The position numbers and the translations under genes are program-made. Shown piece after piece: positions 17,118-25,995 of a stretch of 47,598 nt of DNA. This stretch comes from Thermoflexus hugenholtzii JAD2. Its GTDB lineage: Bacteria > Chloroflexota > Anaerolineae > J036 > Brachytrichaceae. Position 1 is the first letter of the stretch, and every line of letters begins with the position of its first letter. Location of the stretch: the NCBI GenBank assembly GCA_945877855.1, contig CAMDWA010000013.1:1-47598 (forward strand), written 5' to 3'. Below the pieces are notes generated by a model. That model saw only the letters and a list, made by a program, of their open reading frames with translations, ran no database searches and had not been told where the DNA came from.

Positions 17118-17450
17118 ATGTCAAATGCAACTGTAGAATTAACTGATGGCACTTTTGGAACCAAGGTCGAGAGTGACAAGGCCGGTCTAGTATTGGTAGA
17201 TTTTTGGGCAGAATGGTGTGGGCCATGTCGCCAAATCGGACCAATTGTTGACGAAATCGCAAAAGAATATGCCGGAAAATTGACCGTAGGCAAAGTCGAT
17301 GTCGATGTGAATCAAGGCACCGCCCAAAAATTTGGCGTAATGAGCATCCCCACGTTGATGCTGTTTAAAGATGGCAAGTTGGTAGAGCGCATGGTCGGCG
17401 CATTGCCCAAAAATCGCTTGATGGCAAAGATTGCCCCACATATGGCCTAA
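17118..17450 (+). CDS. trxA: thioredoxin
   Basis: This 110-residue cytoplasmic thiol-disulfide reductase has the active site WCGPC (Cys34 and Cys37) in the context LVDFWAEWCGPCRQ. It also has the cis-Pro segment SIPTLMLFKDG and the glycine before the last helix (MVGALP). It reduces ribonucleotide reductase, peroxiredoxins and other disulfides using NADPH and thioredoxin reductase, which is not in this window. The ATG at 17118 is chosen because AAGGAG lies upstream at a workable distance. The longer frame from 17070 adds residues unlike the family. It has its own promoter and terminator, so it is probably monocistronic. Confidence 0.96.
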   Translation: MSNATVELTDGTFGTKVESDKAGLVLVDFWAEWCGPCRQIGPIVDEIAKEYAGKLTVGKVDVDVNQGTAQKFGVMSIPTLMLFKDGKLVERMVGALPKNRLMAKIAPHMA

Positions 17451-17474
17451 ACTTAGGCAATTCACTGGTAAATA

Positions 17475-17534
17475 AAAAAAGCGGTGAGGGTTAAGGCGGC
17501 GAATAATCGCCTCTTTAACCCTCTCGCTTTTTTT
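17475..17534 (+). terminator. intrinsic terminator of trxA, possibly bidirectional
   Basis: The stem pairs GCGGTGAGGGTTAA with TTAACCCTCTCGC, with a small inner stem. A run of seven T follows, and a run of seven A precedes it, so it could also serve the minus-strand gene that ends at 17572. Confidence 0.88.
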
Positions 17535-17571
17535 ATGCTTTTCCTAAAACTGATAGGGATGTGAAATTTTT

Positions 17572-18366
17572 TTAAATACGCGCTGCCATAGCGCGTGTTT
17601 CTGCCAACATCCATTGGCCGATATCAGATAAGTTGGCAACCGGTTGATTGGTATAAGGTAATGTTTGAAGATAGTTAGGTGGGCCTAACTCAACTGTCGC
17701 AGCAAATGGTTCATTGCGTGTTGCGTGTCCACGCGCAATGCGATCCCACCAACCAAAATGGGTTCGCACTTCGGCAGCCCACTCTGACGCACGTGGGTCG
17801 TTGACCTGTGGGCCTTCAGCGTGCCCAACCCGCAAATGGGTATGCCGTGTTCGAGCAATAGCAAGATCAAGATCATCTGCGCGATCATCAAGCAAACGCT
17901 CGCACACCGTCACCCAATGACTCAAGTCGGCGCAAATTGTCAATTCGGGGAATTGGCGCAAATAAGCACTTGTAACCCAAGGTGTGAACAAAATACGGGT
18001 GCGATGCGTTTCATGGACAACTGGCAGCGAGCTAACTTGTTCTAACTTGAGCGATGCTTCATAAAAACGGCAACCCTCGTCCCAAGTCATGCTATCACGT
18101 CCATCATGAACAACCACTTGTTGCCCCCCTGCGGCAACCGTCAGGCGAATGAGTTCAGCCACATCATTAGCTGTTTGGCATTGCCCTACGCTCACCAACT
18201 TTAGATCATGCTCGTTTAATTTACGCGGTAGCGCAATTAATTCTGTTTGGCTAAGCCGAGTTGGGTTGAGTGAAATACCATCATAACCAGCCGCAGCAAT
18301 CGCGGTGAGATGATTATCAAGCGTGCCGGGCATGCCCCATGTCGATTTGTAAATAATACTGTTCAT
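17572..18366 (-). CDS. sugar phosphate isomerase/epimerase-like TIM-barrel protein
   Basis: This 264-residue protein has the AP-endonuclease-2 type TIM barrel used by xylose isomerase-like epimerases. Metal and catalytic residues are visible in VVHETHRTRILF, CADLSHWV, THLRVGHAEGPQVNDPR and the final TVELGPP. These enzymes isomerise or epimerise keto-sugars through a metal-bound enediolate. The substrate is not known. It precedes nothing on its own strand but lies 23 bp downstream of the deaminase gene, so the two probably form one transcript. It is a paralogue-level relative of the protein at 27430. Confidence 0.82.
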   Translation of the reverse strand: MNSIIYKSTWGMPGTLDNHLTAIAAAGYDGISLNPTRLSQTELIALPRKLNEHDLKLVSVGQCQTANDVAELIRLTVAAGGQQVVVHDGRDSMTWDEGCRFYEASLKLEQVSSLPVVHETHRTRILFTPWVTSAYLRQFPELTICADLSHWVTVCERLLDDRADDLDLAIARTRHTHLRVGHAEGPQVNDPRASEWAAEVRTHFGWWDRIARGHATRNEPFAATVELGPPNYLQTLPYTNQPVANLSDIGQWMLAETRAMAARI

Positions 18367-18389
18367 AAAAAATTAGTCCATTGAATTTA

Positions 18390-19436
18390 TTAGACGACCG
18401 CATATTTGTGCCTCAACTGTCTAAAATCGTGCAAAAACCGTTGCTCAAGCGCCAATTTTTGCGGCGCAGGCAATAATGATGCCCGTAGCGCGTTAAGCGA
18501 GAATTGCTCCATGACGCTCGCATCAAAATGAAACGCAGCCGCACACTTAATATATTCCTCATTCAACGTCGTGTTAAACAACGGCGGGTCATCAGAATTA
18601 AGGGTGACATATAGCCCCTCGGCTATTAAACGCGGCAAAGGATGCTCAGCAAGGGTTTTGACAACGTTAAGGCAAACATTGCTGCTGGGGCATACCTCTA
18701 ATGGGATTTGCTGCTGACGCAAATAGGCCACCAGCGCAGGGTCTTCAAGACAGCGCACCCCATGCCCAAGGCGTTGTGCACCCAAAGCGTGAATCGCGCC
18801 CCACATGCTGGCGGGGCCTTCGGTCTCACCGGCATGTGGCACACTCGGCAAACCTGCCGCCCGCGCCAAGTCAAAGCCAGCTTGATGTTTTTCGGGGGGA
18901 TGCCCGACCTCATAGCCGCCCAAACCAATCGCATCGACCCCGTGACCTAGAGCCTTCGCCGCCCATTCGGCGGTGATGAGGCCATCGGCTGGCGATTCTT
19001 CACGCGCAATATCAATTACCAGCGCCATTGTTACGCCCAAGGTTTGGGCTGCCCACGCTCGTGCCCGATTAAGCGCTACCAATTGATCGGCAAATGAAAT
19101 ATGGCAATGTTTGAAAATGGTAAACGCGGTGTAAGTGACCTCGCTATGAATAATATTTTGGGCGGCCTGTTGTTGTAAAAACTCACGGCAAATCAACTCA
19201 ATATCATCAGCCGTACGTAAACATTTGGTAATGGCGACATAAATATCGACAAAATGTGGAAAATCGACGAATTGATACCACTGACGCAACCCCACAACAT
19301 CATCGTAAGGCAATGTTACGCCATTACGCCGCGCCAACATCAACAAAGTTTCGGGGCGAATTGAGCCTTCGAGATGCACATGCAGCTCGACCTTGGGCAT
19401 GGCGCACAGATATTGATTGAAAGACATGTAAGCCAT
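18390..19436 (-). CDS. adenosine/adenine deaminase family protein
   Basis: This 348-residue zinc hydrolase has the ADA family motifs in order: KVELHVHLEGS (zinc ligands His19 and His21), then PHAGETEG with the third His and the catalytic Glu. They are followed by RLGHGVRC and NSDDPPLF with the zinc Asp. The likely reaction is deamination of adenosine to inosine or adenine to hypoxanthine. Subfamily assignment needs a tree. The first ATG (19436) is followed by another three codons on (19427), and the choice is uncertain. The spacer upstream holds a large inverted-repeat element. Confidence 0.87.
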   Translation of the reverse strand: MAYMSFNQYLCAMPKVELHVHLEGSIRPETLLMLARRNGVTLPYDDVVGLRQWYQFVDFPHFVDIYVAITKCLRTADDIELICREFLQQQAAQNIIHSEVTYTAFTIFKHCHISFADQLVALNRARAWAAQTLGVTMALVIDIAREESPADGLITAEWAAKALGHGVDAIGLGGYEVGHPPEKHQAGFDLARAAGLPSVPHAGETEGPASMWGAIHALGAQRLGHGVRCLEDPALVAYLRQQQIPLEVCPSSNVCLNVVKTLAEHPLPRLIAEGLYVTLNSDDPPLFNTTLNEEYIKCAAAFHFDASVMEQFSLNALRASLLPAPQKLALEQRFLHDFRQLRHKYAVV

Positions 19437-19443
19437 TCTAGAA

Positions 19444-19582
19444 TACTCTTAGCTTGACAATGTCATATTCGCCAAAGTAAAGCAAGTTTTCGCCGATTTC
19501 ACGATATCCTCCCCTGCTGTATGCAGGGGAGGATATCGTGAAATCGGCATACGTCTTAATGTGACATTGTCAAGTTAGAGTA
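19444..19582. repeat. MITE-like double inverted repeat, second hairpin family
   Basis: The outer arms (19444-19465 and 19562-19582) share TTGACAATGTCA and are complementary with few mismatches. The inner arms (19492-19517 and 19523-19548) are a perfect 26-bp stem with a 5-nt loop. The inner arms begin GCCGATTTCAC, as in the hairpin at 41880. The element fills most of the gap between the divergent deaminase and prfB genes. No ORF is inside. Confidence 0.8.
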
Positions 19583-19639
19583 ATATTTTTATGCCTTTTT
19601 AAGCTAACAACCTCGGTCTATGCTAACATTCCACCCCTC

Positions 19640-20756
19640 ATGCAAGATACGCTCGAACTCCTAATTGCACCCAAAGCCCAACTGGCCGATATTCAAACCT
19701 TGGTCGATGCCCTTCGGGGGCGTCTTTGACATTGCTAACAAGCAAAAACGTGCCGACGAACTAGATCAACAAGCCGCCGACCCCGCTATTTGGGGCGATC
19801 CGATCCGCGCCCAAAGTGTGATGCGTGAATTGTCGGGGCTAAAGCAAGCCGTGGGCGACTTTCGCGCCCTAGAGCAACGCGCCCAAGATGCCCAATTGCT
19901 GATCGAATTGGCCGAAGAAGCAGAAGATGAGGATACCGCCCGCGAAGTGGGGGCCGAAATCGTGGCGCTACAAAGCCAAGTGGCACAAATTGAGCGTGAA
20001 TTGATGTTTTCGGGCAAACACGACCGCTCAGATGCCATCATCACCATTCAGCCCGGGGCCGGTGGGGTCGATGCCCAAGATTGGGCCGAAATGCTGTATC
20101 GCATGTATTTACGCTGGGCCGAGGCGAATGGATTTAAGGTCTCGGAGATGGATTACTCACCCGCCGAAACCGCTGGTATCAAAAACGCTACGTTATCCAT
20201 TCGCGGTGATAAAGTGTATGGTTGGCTGCGCAGCGAAAAAGGCACGCATCGGCTGGTGCGTATGTCGCCTTTTAATGCTGGCAACAGCCGCGAAACCTCA
20301 TTTGCGCGGGTCGAGGTGTACCCAGACTTGCAAGATGACGAGATCGATATTGAGCTAAACCCCGCCGACCTTGAAATTGAAACCCATCGCTCACGCGGGG
20401 CGGGTGGGCAAAATGTGCAAAAGAACGAGAGCGCTATTCGCATTCGGCATTTGCCGACCGGTATTATTGTTACCTGTCAAGACCAACGCAGCCAAACCCA
20501 AAACCGTGAGCGGGCGTTACACATTTTAAAGGTGCGATTGCAAGAGTTAGAAGAGCAAAAACGCGATGCCGAATTGCGCCAACTCAAGGGCGACGTGGTC
20601 GATGCCAACTTCGGCTCACAAATTCGCAGTTATGTTCAGCACCCCTATCAATTGGTCAAAGACCTGCGCAGCGATTATGAAACCGGCAACATCGCCGCCG
20701 TTTTAGACGGCGACTTGACCGGTTTTATGGAAGCCTTTTTGAAGATGGGGCAGTGA
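19640..20756 (+). CDS. prfB: peptide chain release factor 2, with programmed +1 frameshift
   Basis: RF2 recognises UGA and UAA stop codons and releases the peptide. The gene starts with a 29-codon zero frame (MQDTLELLIAPKAQ...) that ends at an in-frame TGA (19727-19729). Translation must shift +1 at CTT-T to continue as DIANKQKRADEL. The joined product is 371 residues, normal for RF2. Domain order is an N-terminal helical bundle, the stop-reading SPF tripeptide (residues 209-211), and GGQ (255-257) in HRSRGAGGQN. It is convergent with the E1 beta gene, and a repeat palindrome lies between them. This is not a broken gene. Confidence 0.96.
19715..19729 (+). promoter_or_regulatory. prfB programmed frameshift site
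   Basis: The sequence CGGGGGCGTCTTTGA followed by C matches the bacterial RF2 autoregulation signal. It has an internal Shine-Dalgarno-like GGGGG three nt before the CTT slip codon, then UGA and C, the weakest termination context. Low RF2 allows shifting and more RF2 synthesis. Confidence 0.95.
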
Positions 20757-20880
20757 AGGAGCCTTGAGCTTTGCGCCGTGAGCCATGAGCCGTGAGCTAT
20801 GACTCGTGACTCGAGCCTTATTACTCAAGGCTCAAGGCTCAAAGCTCACGGCTTTCTTGCTCACGGCTTCACCGCTCAAA
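20757..20880. repeat. palindromic word repeat (GAGCCGT, GAGCTTT, GAGCCTT words)
   Basis: Words of the forms GAGCCTT, GAGCCGT and GAGCTTT fill the left half and their complements (AAGGCTC, ACGGCTC) the right half. It separates the convergent prfB and E1 beta genes. Its last bases include the stop codon of E1 beta (20876-20878). The same words recur at 25906-25995. Confidence 0.8.
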
Positions 20881-21850
20881 GCTTCACCCGCTTCACAGCC
20901 TGCACAATTTTATCGGGCGAGGGCAAAGTATGAGCCTCAAGTGGCTGACTATAGGCGATGGGCACATCGAGTGCGCCGACCCGTTCGATAGGCGCATCAA
21001 GCCAACCAAAACAAGTCTCGCTAATCCGCGCCGAAAGCTCGGCCCCAAAGCCAGCGTTACGATGCGACTCATGCGCAATGACAACGCGAGTGGTTTTGCG
21101 CACCGATTTTGCAATCGTGTCCATGTCTAATGGGTAAATCGTGCGCAAGTCAATCACTTCGACATCGATTCCGGCCTGCGCCAACGTTTCGGCGGCCTCA
21201 AGCGCGTGCAATACTGTGCGGCTATAACTAATCAGCGTGACATCTTTGCCAGCGCGTTTCACATCTGCCACCCCAAATGGAATCGGTGCAAGCTGTTCTG
21301 GCACATTGCCTTTGGTGTTATAAAGCAGCTTGTGTTCGATCACCACAACTGGGTCATTTTCACGAAAGGCTTGTTTAAGCAAGCCCTTGGCATCATGTGG
21401 GGTAGATGGCAGGGCAATTTTGATGCCCGGTATATGGGCAAAATGGGCTTCGAGTGATTGCGAATGTTGGGCCGCATTGCCGCGCCCGCCGCCTTGTTGG
21501 GTGCGAATGACCAAAGGCACGCTGACCTGCCCACCGCTCATTTGGCGCATTTTGCAAGCTTGGTTAAAAATTTGATCAGCGGCCACCCACGCAAAATCCA
21601 TAAACATCAGTTCGGCCATCGGGTGCTTGCCACACATCGCCAGCCCCACCGCAGCACCAATAAAGCCACTTTCGCTGATCGGGGTTTCGAGCACGCGATT
21701 TGGGCCATACTTTGCCAGCAACCCATCGGTAACCTTAAACAGCCCGCCATAAACCCCAATATCTTCGCCCAACAAAATAATGTTGGCATCGCGTGCCATT
21801 TCTTCATATAGCGCCTCGCGCAGCGCTTGGGAATAGGTTAATTCTCGCAT
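20876..21850 (-). CDS. 2-oxo acid dehydrogenase E1 component, beta subunit (PdhB/AcoB-like)
   Basis: This 324-residue subunit pairs with E1 alpha to decarboxylate a 2-oxo acid such as pyruvate, using thiamine diphosphate. Typical segments are LREALYEEMARDANIILLGEDIG, ETPISESGFIGAAVGLA and RTQQGGGRGNAAQHSQSLEA, followed by the C-terminal transketolase domain. It could instead be acetoin dehydrogenase beta. The ATG at 21850 fits the family start, and the frame extends nine codons further. The E1 alpha partner lies 2 kb away, on the same strand, beyond a peroxidase gene on the opposite strand. No E2 or E3 gene is present in the window. Confidence 0.92.
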   Translation of the reverse strand: MRELTYSQALREALYEEMARDANIILLGEDIGVYGGLFKVTDGLLAKYGPNRVLETPISESGFIGAAVGLAMCGKHPMAELMFMDFAWVAADQIFNQACKMRQMSGGQVSVPLVIRTQQGGGRGNAAQHSQSLEAHFAHIPGIKIALPSTPHDAKGLLKQAFRENDPVVVIEHKLLYNTKGNVPEQLAPIPFGVADVKRAGKDVTLISYSRTVLHALEAAETLAQAGIDVEVIDLRTIYPLDMDTIAKSVRKTTRVVIAHESHRNAGFGAELSARISETCFGWLDAPIERVGALDVPIAYSQPLEAHTLPSPDKIVQAVKRVKL

Positions 21851-22053
21851 TTTTATATTAAAAACGTATTTTCTCAATAATTAGAGGTAAACCCCAAAGA
21901 CCATATAGTGATTTTGACAAAAATTTGTTTTATTCACCCCGAATTATTGAAAAGACACAACATTTACATCACATCTTTACAAGTTCTAAACATCTAAACC
22001 TTAAGCTTGTCGTTATTCCGGCAACACATAACAACAAAAAAAGGATTTACACC

Positions 22054-23745
22054 ATGAAACAAACATTAAACACATTGCCTCAGCGCACACACGCACACAA
22101 ACGGCTTCTTGGCGGGTTAGCCGTCGCACTTGTATTGAGTGCCTCGGCCCAACCCGCTGCTGCCATTAACCCAGCCGAACCCAGCGCCCCCGAAGCCTGT
22201 ACCCAACCCCAGCAAACCTTTGGGCGATTATTCAACACCTTGCCCGCCGCTTCATGGGAGAGCGCTGACCTCGACAAACTCGCCAACAGCATCATGGCCG
22301 CCGAAGAAGTAGACCCAACCCCTGAAACCGAGCGCGATGACGAAGAAGCCCCTGAAATTGATGCCGGTTACACCTATGTCGGGCAATTTCTCGACCACGA
22401 CATCACTCTAGACGACCGCTCAAACGATTTGACTACCCCCACCGACCCTTACACACTCAAGAACTTCCGCACATCCCAGCTCGATCTCGACTCGGTCTAT
22501 GGCAAAGGCCCTAGCCAATCGCCCGAACTATATGAAGCCGATGCCCTACACCTCAAAGTCGGTTCTGCTCTAACTGGCAGCAGCGACACCAAAGCCGTAG
22601 ACCTGCCGCGTAAGGCCAACGGTCAAGCTTTGCTTGGCGACCCACGCAACGACGAAAACCGCATTGTGGCGCAGCTACACGCGATATTTATCCGATTTCA
22701 CAATCAACTCGCCGATCAAATTAAGCGCCAAAACCCCAGCCTCAGTAACAACCAAATCTTTGAACGCGCCCGCCAACAAGCCACATGGCATTATCAATGG
22801 GCCATTTTGACCGATTTCTTGCCCACCATGACCGGTCAACGCACCACCGATGCCATTGTGCAACGCAACAATACCGGTTGGAACACCAATCTGCGCTTTT
22901 ACACACCCTGCGCCAACATGCCGGTCGAGTTTAGTGTCGCCGCTTACCGTTTTGGGCATTCAATGGTACGTGCCTTTTATCGCATCAACGACAATGTTGA
23001 CCGCTTGCCCGTGTTTACGCCCACCCACGCGCCCGGCACCGATTTAACCGGCTTTGGCCCATCGCCCAGCAATTTCGCCATCGACTGGAAGTTTTTCTTT
23101 CAAATGCAACCAACTCGGCAAATTAATATGCCGCAAGCCTCCTATAAATTAGATAATTCGCTCACCTTCGCCCTCAGCCAACTGCCCTTACCTGCCACCG
23201 GCACTGGCCCCGCCTCGCTCGCCAAACGCAATCTCATGCGTAGCGTGCAACTTGGGCTGCCCTCTGGTCAAGAAGTGGCCCGCGCAATGGGCATTACGCC
23301 CTTGCCCGACAGCCAAATCTTGGTCGGTAAAGCCACTGGCGATGCTGCCGATGCCGCCGCCATCACCGATATTTCCCCTGCCTTTGCTGGCAAATCCCCC
23401 CTCTGGGTTTATGTCTTTGCCGAAGCCACCGCTCGCGCCTACACCGTCCGCAATGGGCAAATTGAAGGCGAACAATCATCGCCCTTCCGCCTCGGCCCCG
23501 TCGGTGGGCGCATCGTGGCCGAAACCTTTGTTGGGTTGATGAAATCTGACCCCAACTCGGTGCTCAATCAACCCAACTTCCGCCCCAGCCAAAACCTCAC
23601 CAATCGACAAGGCAACTTTGGCTTCAAAGAATTGGTTCGCGCTGTCGTTGACCCACGCCCAAACAACCCGCCGCCGCAAAATGGCCCACGCCCCAACCCA
23701 TTGCCACCGCCACCACAAATCGGCCCACGCCCACCGCGACCGTAA
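22054..23745 (+). CDS. secreted animal-type haem peroxidase with proline-rich tail
   Basis: This 563-residue protein has a Sec signal peptide (basic HKR, hydrophobic LLGGLAVALVLSASA, then PAAA). It matches the cyclooxygenase/myeloperoxidase superfamily. The distal site is GQFLDHD (Asp114, His115), the Arg/Glu pair is in DPRNDEN (Arg198, Glu201), and the proximal haem ligand is His302 in AYRFGHSMV. In this superfamily the Asp and Glu can bind haem covalently. The last 35 residues are Pro- and Asn-rich. The start at 22054 has AAGGA 8 nt upstream. The gene lies between the two E1 subunit genes on the opposite strand. A cytosolic paralogue is at 44334. Confidence 0.9.
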   Translation: MKQTLNTLPQRTHAHKRLLGGLAVALVLSASAQPAAAINPAEPSAPEACTQPQQTFGRLFNTLPAASWESADLDKLANSIMAAEEVDPTPETERDDEEAPEIDAGYTYVGQFLDHDITLDDRSNDLTTPTDPYTLKNFRTSQLDLDSVYGKGPSQSPELYEADALHLKVGSALTGSSDTKAVDLPRKANGQALLGDPRNDENRIVAQLHAIFIRFHNQLADQIKRQNPSLSNNQIFERARQQATWHYQWAILTDFLPTMTGQRTTDAIVQRNNTGWNTNLRFYTPCANMPVEFSVAAYRFGHSMVRAFYRINDNVDRLPVFTPTHAPGTDLTGFGPSPSNFAIDWKFFFQMQPTRQINMPQASYKLDNSLTFALSQLPLPATGTGPASLAKRNLMRSVQLGLPSGQEVARAMGITPLPDSQILVGKATGDAADAAAITDISPAFAGKSPLWVYVFAEATARAYTVRNGQIEGEQSSPFRLGPVGGRIVAETFVGLMKSDPNSVLNQPNFRPSQNLTNRQGNFGFKELVRAVVDPRPNNPPPQNGPRPNPLPPPPQIGPRPPRP

Positions 23746-23771
23746 CAAGTATTACATCAACTTAGTCTAAT

Positions 23772-23846
23772 AAAAAAATTCTCGCAAAGGCGCAAAGGTG
23801 CAAAGGTTAAAATCTTTGCGCTTTTGCGCCTTTGCGAGAATTTTTT
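23772..23846. repeat. palindrome of 8-nt words (CGCAAAGG), probable bidirectional terminator
   Basis: The arms run from AAAAAATTCTCGCAAAGG to CCTTTGCGAGAATTTTTT and are nearly perfect. The runs of A on the left and T on the right suit termination of both convergent genes. The words resemble those of the repeat behind the second peroxidase (44268-44325). Confidence 0.85.
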
Positions 23847-23862
23847 GTCAAACACCTTTGTT

Positions 23863-24837
23863 TCATACAATTCGATGCGCAAACACGTCCACATACACCT
23901 CATCTAATTCTGGGTATGGTGAATCTTTGGCAAATTGCACCGCATCTTCAATCACCCGTGCCACCTCTTGCTCAATGGCCGTAAGTTGCGCCGCCGTCAG
24001 ACCATGCCCCAACAATTTTGCCCCCAAACGCATAATGGGATCACGGTCGGGGGCGCGCCACGTTTCAACCTCGGCTTTATCGCGGTAAATTTGCGAATCG
24101 CCGATCATATGCCCCACTGTGCGGTAAGTCTTGGCCTCGATAAATGTTGGCCCCTTGCCTTGCCGCCCACGGGTTACCGCCCGACAAACTGCATCGTGCA
24201 TGGCTTCAATATCGTTGCCATCGACAATTTCAGCCGGTATGTTATACGCCGCAGCCCGCTCAACCAAATCTTTATTGTTGGTGGTTTGGCTGATGGGTGT
24301 CATCTCCGAATACAAATTGTTTTCGCAGATAAAAATGGCCGGAGCCTGCCACATCGCCGCCAAATTCATGGCCTCATGTGCCGCTCCCTGATTGGTCGCC
24401 CCATCGCCAAAAAACGTCACCGCCACATTGTCATTGCCATCTAACTTGGCCGCCAATGCACACCCCACCACCGTCGGCAAACCGGCCCCCACAATGGCGT
24501 TGGCTGGCATAATGCCCTTCGACAAGTCAGTCCAATGCATGCTGCCGCCTTTGCCTTTGCAGCAGCCCGTCACTTTGCCCAACATTTCGGCCATCGCAGC
24601 GCGTGGGCTAATGCCCTTCGCCAGTGCATGACCATGCCCACGATAATTGGTGATGAGAATGTCATCATCGCGCAAGGCTAAGGCTGTGCCAGCCGCCGTT
24701 GCCTCTTGCCCAATACACATATGCAAGCTGCCGCGAATAATGCCTTGTTGAAACAAAGCCTCGCATTTGCGGTCAAACTCACGCGCCAACACCATGTTGT
24801 AATAACCAGTTTTTAATTCTTCGAGTGATAAAGCCAT
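23863..24837 (-). CDS. 2-oxo acid dehydrogenase E1 component, alpha subunit (PdhA/AcoA-like)
   Basis: This 324-residue thiamine-diphosphate subunit has the cofactor motif GDGATNQGAAHEAMN ending in ENN. It also has YRGHGHALAKG and the conserved KGKGGSMH and TYRTVGHMIGDS segments near the phosphorylation-loop equivalents. It forms the E1 heterotetramer with the beta subunit at 20876. The order here on the minus strand is alpha first and beta second, which is normal, but a peroxidase gene of opposite direction and two spacers separate them. It is downstream of the PhyH gene across a 66-bp gap that contains a short palindrome. Confidence 0.93.
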   Translation of the reverse strand: MALSLEELKTGYYNMVLAREFDRKCEALFQQGIIRGSLHMCIGQEATAAGTALALRDDDILITNYRGHGHALAKGISPRAAMAEMLGKVTGCCKGKGGSMHWTDLSKGIMPANAIVGAGLPTVVGCALAAKLDGNDNVAVTFFGDGATNQGAAHEAMNLAAMWQAPAIFICENNLYSEMTPISQTTNNKDLVERAAAYNIPAEIVDGNDIEAMHDAVCRAVTRGRQGKGPTFIEAKTYRTVGHMIGDSQIYRDKAEVETWRAPDRDPIMRLGAKLLGHGLTAAQLTAIEQEVARVIEDAVQFAKDSPYPELDEVYVDVFAHRIV

Positions 24838-24849
24838 AGTAAGAATTTT

Positions 24850-24899
24850 GGATTTTAGATTTTAGATTTTGGATTAGCGATAGCTTCAATCTAAAATCA
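24850..24899. repeat. short palindrome of GATTTTA words
   Basis: Tandem GATTTTA heptamers on the left pair with AATCTAAAAT (24888-24897) on the right. It lies between the PhyH and E1 alpha genes. Confidence 0.75.
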
Positions 24900-24903
24900 T
24901 GAA

Positions 24904-25881
24904 TTAAGCACAAGCCGCTGCATCTTTGGCCCAGCGGTTAAATTGGGGCGGCACATTATGTGATAACCGCGCCCGTGCGTCATACCAAAGTTGCGCCCAG
25001 TCGTGCCAATCGGTTGTTTCGCTCGCTGGGTTGCTGGGGCTACGCGCCACAAAACCCGGAAACGCCGGTCGCCCAGTGGGTTGACCAGTAGGTTGATAAC
25101 GCAAATCAAAGCTCCAGCGAATGTCATTGCTTTTGTTGGCAAGCGATGCGTGCATCGTTAAGCGATGCATTAACAAAACGCCACCGCGCTTGACCGGAAC
25201 CGGCACAGGTTTACGCGCAATCAATTTGGATGGGATTTGCAACCCCCCATCGGGGCCGCTACCCGGGCAATGCGTTACCAAGTCACCCTTATGGCTGCCC
25301 GGCACCACCGCCAAACACCCATTTTCAACCGTTGCGTCTGTAATCGGCATCCACACTGTCAACACCGGCACCTCATTTTGGGCCTCGGTTGCCACACCCA
25401 AATCTTGATGCCAGCCCACCCGCACCACAAGGCCATTTTTGGCGCTGTCTGGCACCATATGTTCGGGTGGTTTTATGCGAGTGTGTTGAATGGGGTTTGA
25501 ATAGACTTCGGGGCCGACAAAATGCTCGGCGATATCGAGCAAACGCTCGTGCCGCAACAGATTAAACACCGATTCGGTCAGGTGAATCGGTGTATCGGGG
25601 TAAACCTGCCCTTGTGGCAACGAAATGTCAAAATGCTGCCCCCAGTTCAAACCCGATTCGGCAATAATGCGTGTGAGCCGTTGTCCAAATGGCAAATTGC
25701 GATAAGTATCGCTAATTTTGCCTTCACTGTGCCACTGCTCGGCCAGCGCGTCTAGTGTCGCGGCATAATCTTCGACCACCGGTTGCAAATCGGTGTCAAC
25801 ATCAAACACATTTTCAACCACCAAATAACCTTCGTCGTTAAATTTCGCCATCATTTCTGGCGTAATGTTTATTTTTTGCAT
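24904..25881 (-). CDS. phytanoyl-CoA dioxygenase (PhyH) family oxygenase
   Basis: This 325-residue Fe(II)/2-oxoglutarate-dependent oxygenase has the metal triad in VGWHQDLGV (His and Asp) and in HRLTMHASLANKS (distal His). The 2-oxoglutarate-binding Arg is in NDIRWSFDLRYQP. The segment GCLAVVPGSHKGDL is typical of the family. Members hydroxylate diverse small molecules, so the substrate is open. It lies between an adenylosuccinate-lyase-family gene and E1 alpha on the same strand, separated from each by a word-repeat palindrome. It may share the catabolic locus upstream. Confidence 0.88.
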   Translation of the reverse strand: MQKINITPEMMAKFNDEGYLVVENVFDVDTDLQPVVEDYAATLDALAEQWHSEGKISDTYRNLPFGQRLTRIIAESGLNWGQHFDISLPQGQVYPDTPIHLTESVFNLLRHERLLDIAEHFVGPEVYSNPIQHTRIKPPEHMVPDSAKNGLVVRVGWHQDLGVATEAQNEVPVLTVWMPITDATVENGCLAVVPGSHKGDLVTHCPGSGPDGGLQIPSKLIARKPVPVPVKRGGVLLMHRLTMHASLANKSNDIRWSFDLRYQPTGQPTGRPAFPGFVARSPSNPASETTDWHDWAQLWYDARARLSHNVPPQFNRWAKDAAACA

Positions 25882-25905
25882 GTTGTTTATTTGTTTAATA
25901 AGTTA

Positions 25906-25995
25906 GTCATGAGCTATGAGCCTTGAGCCTTGAGCTATGCGTCAGAGCTTAAAGCTTAAAGCTCACGGCTCACGGCTCACGGCTTATAGCTCATG
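25906..25995. repeat. palindrome of GAGCCTT/GAGCTAT words
   Basis: The left arm starts GTCATGAGCTATGAGCC and the right arm ends with its complement GGCTTATAGCTCATGA. It uses the same words as 20757-20880. The stop codon of the lyase-family gene (25991-25993) lies in its right end. Confidence 0.82.

Noticed and set aside
19665-20756. prfB as a pseudogene because of the in-frame TGA
   Set aside because: The stop is the known programmed +1 frameshift site of RF2, and the downstream frame is intact with SPF and GGQ.
20757-20880. Tandem words suggested a CRISPR-like array
   Set aside because: The words are 6-8 nt, contiguous and palindromic, with no spacers and no cas genes nearby.
21914-21919. 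TTGACA upstream of the first peroxidase as a -35 box
   Set aside because: No acceptable -10 hexamer is found at 15-19 nt; the gene's promoter remains unassigned.
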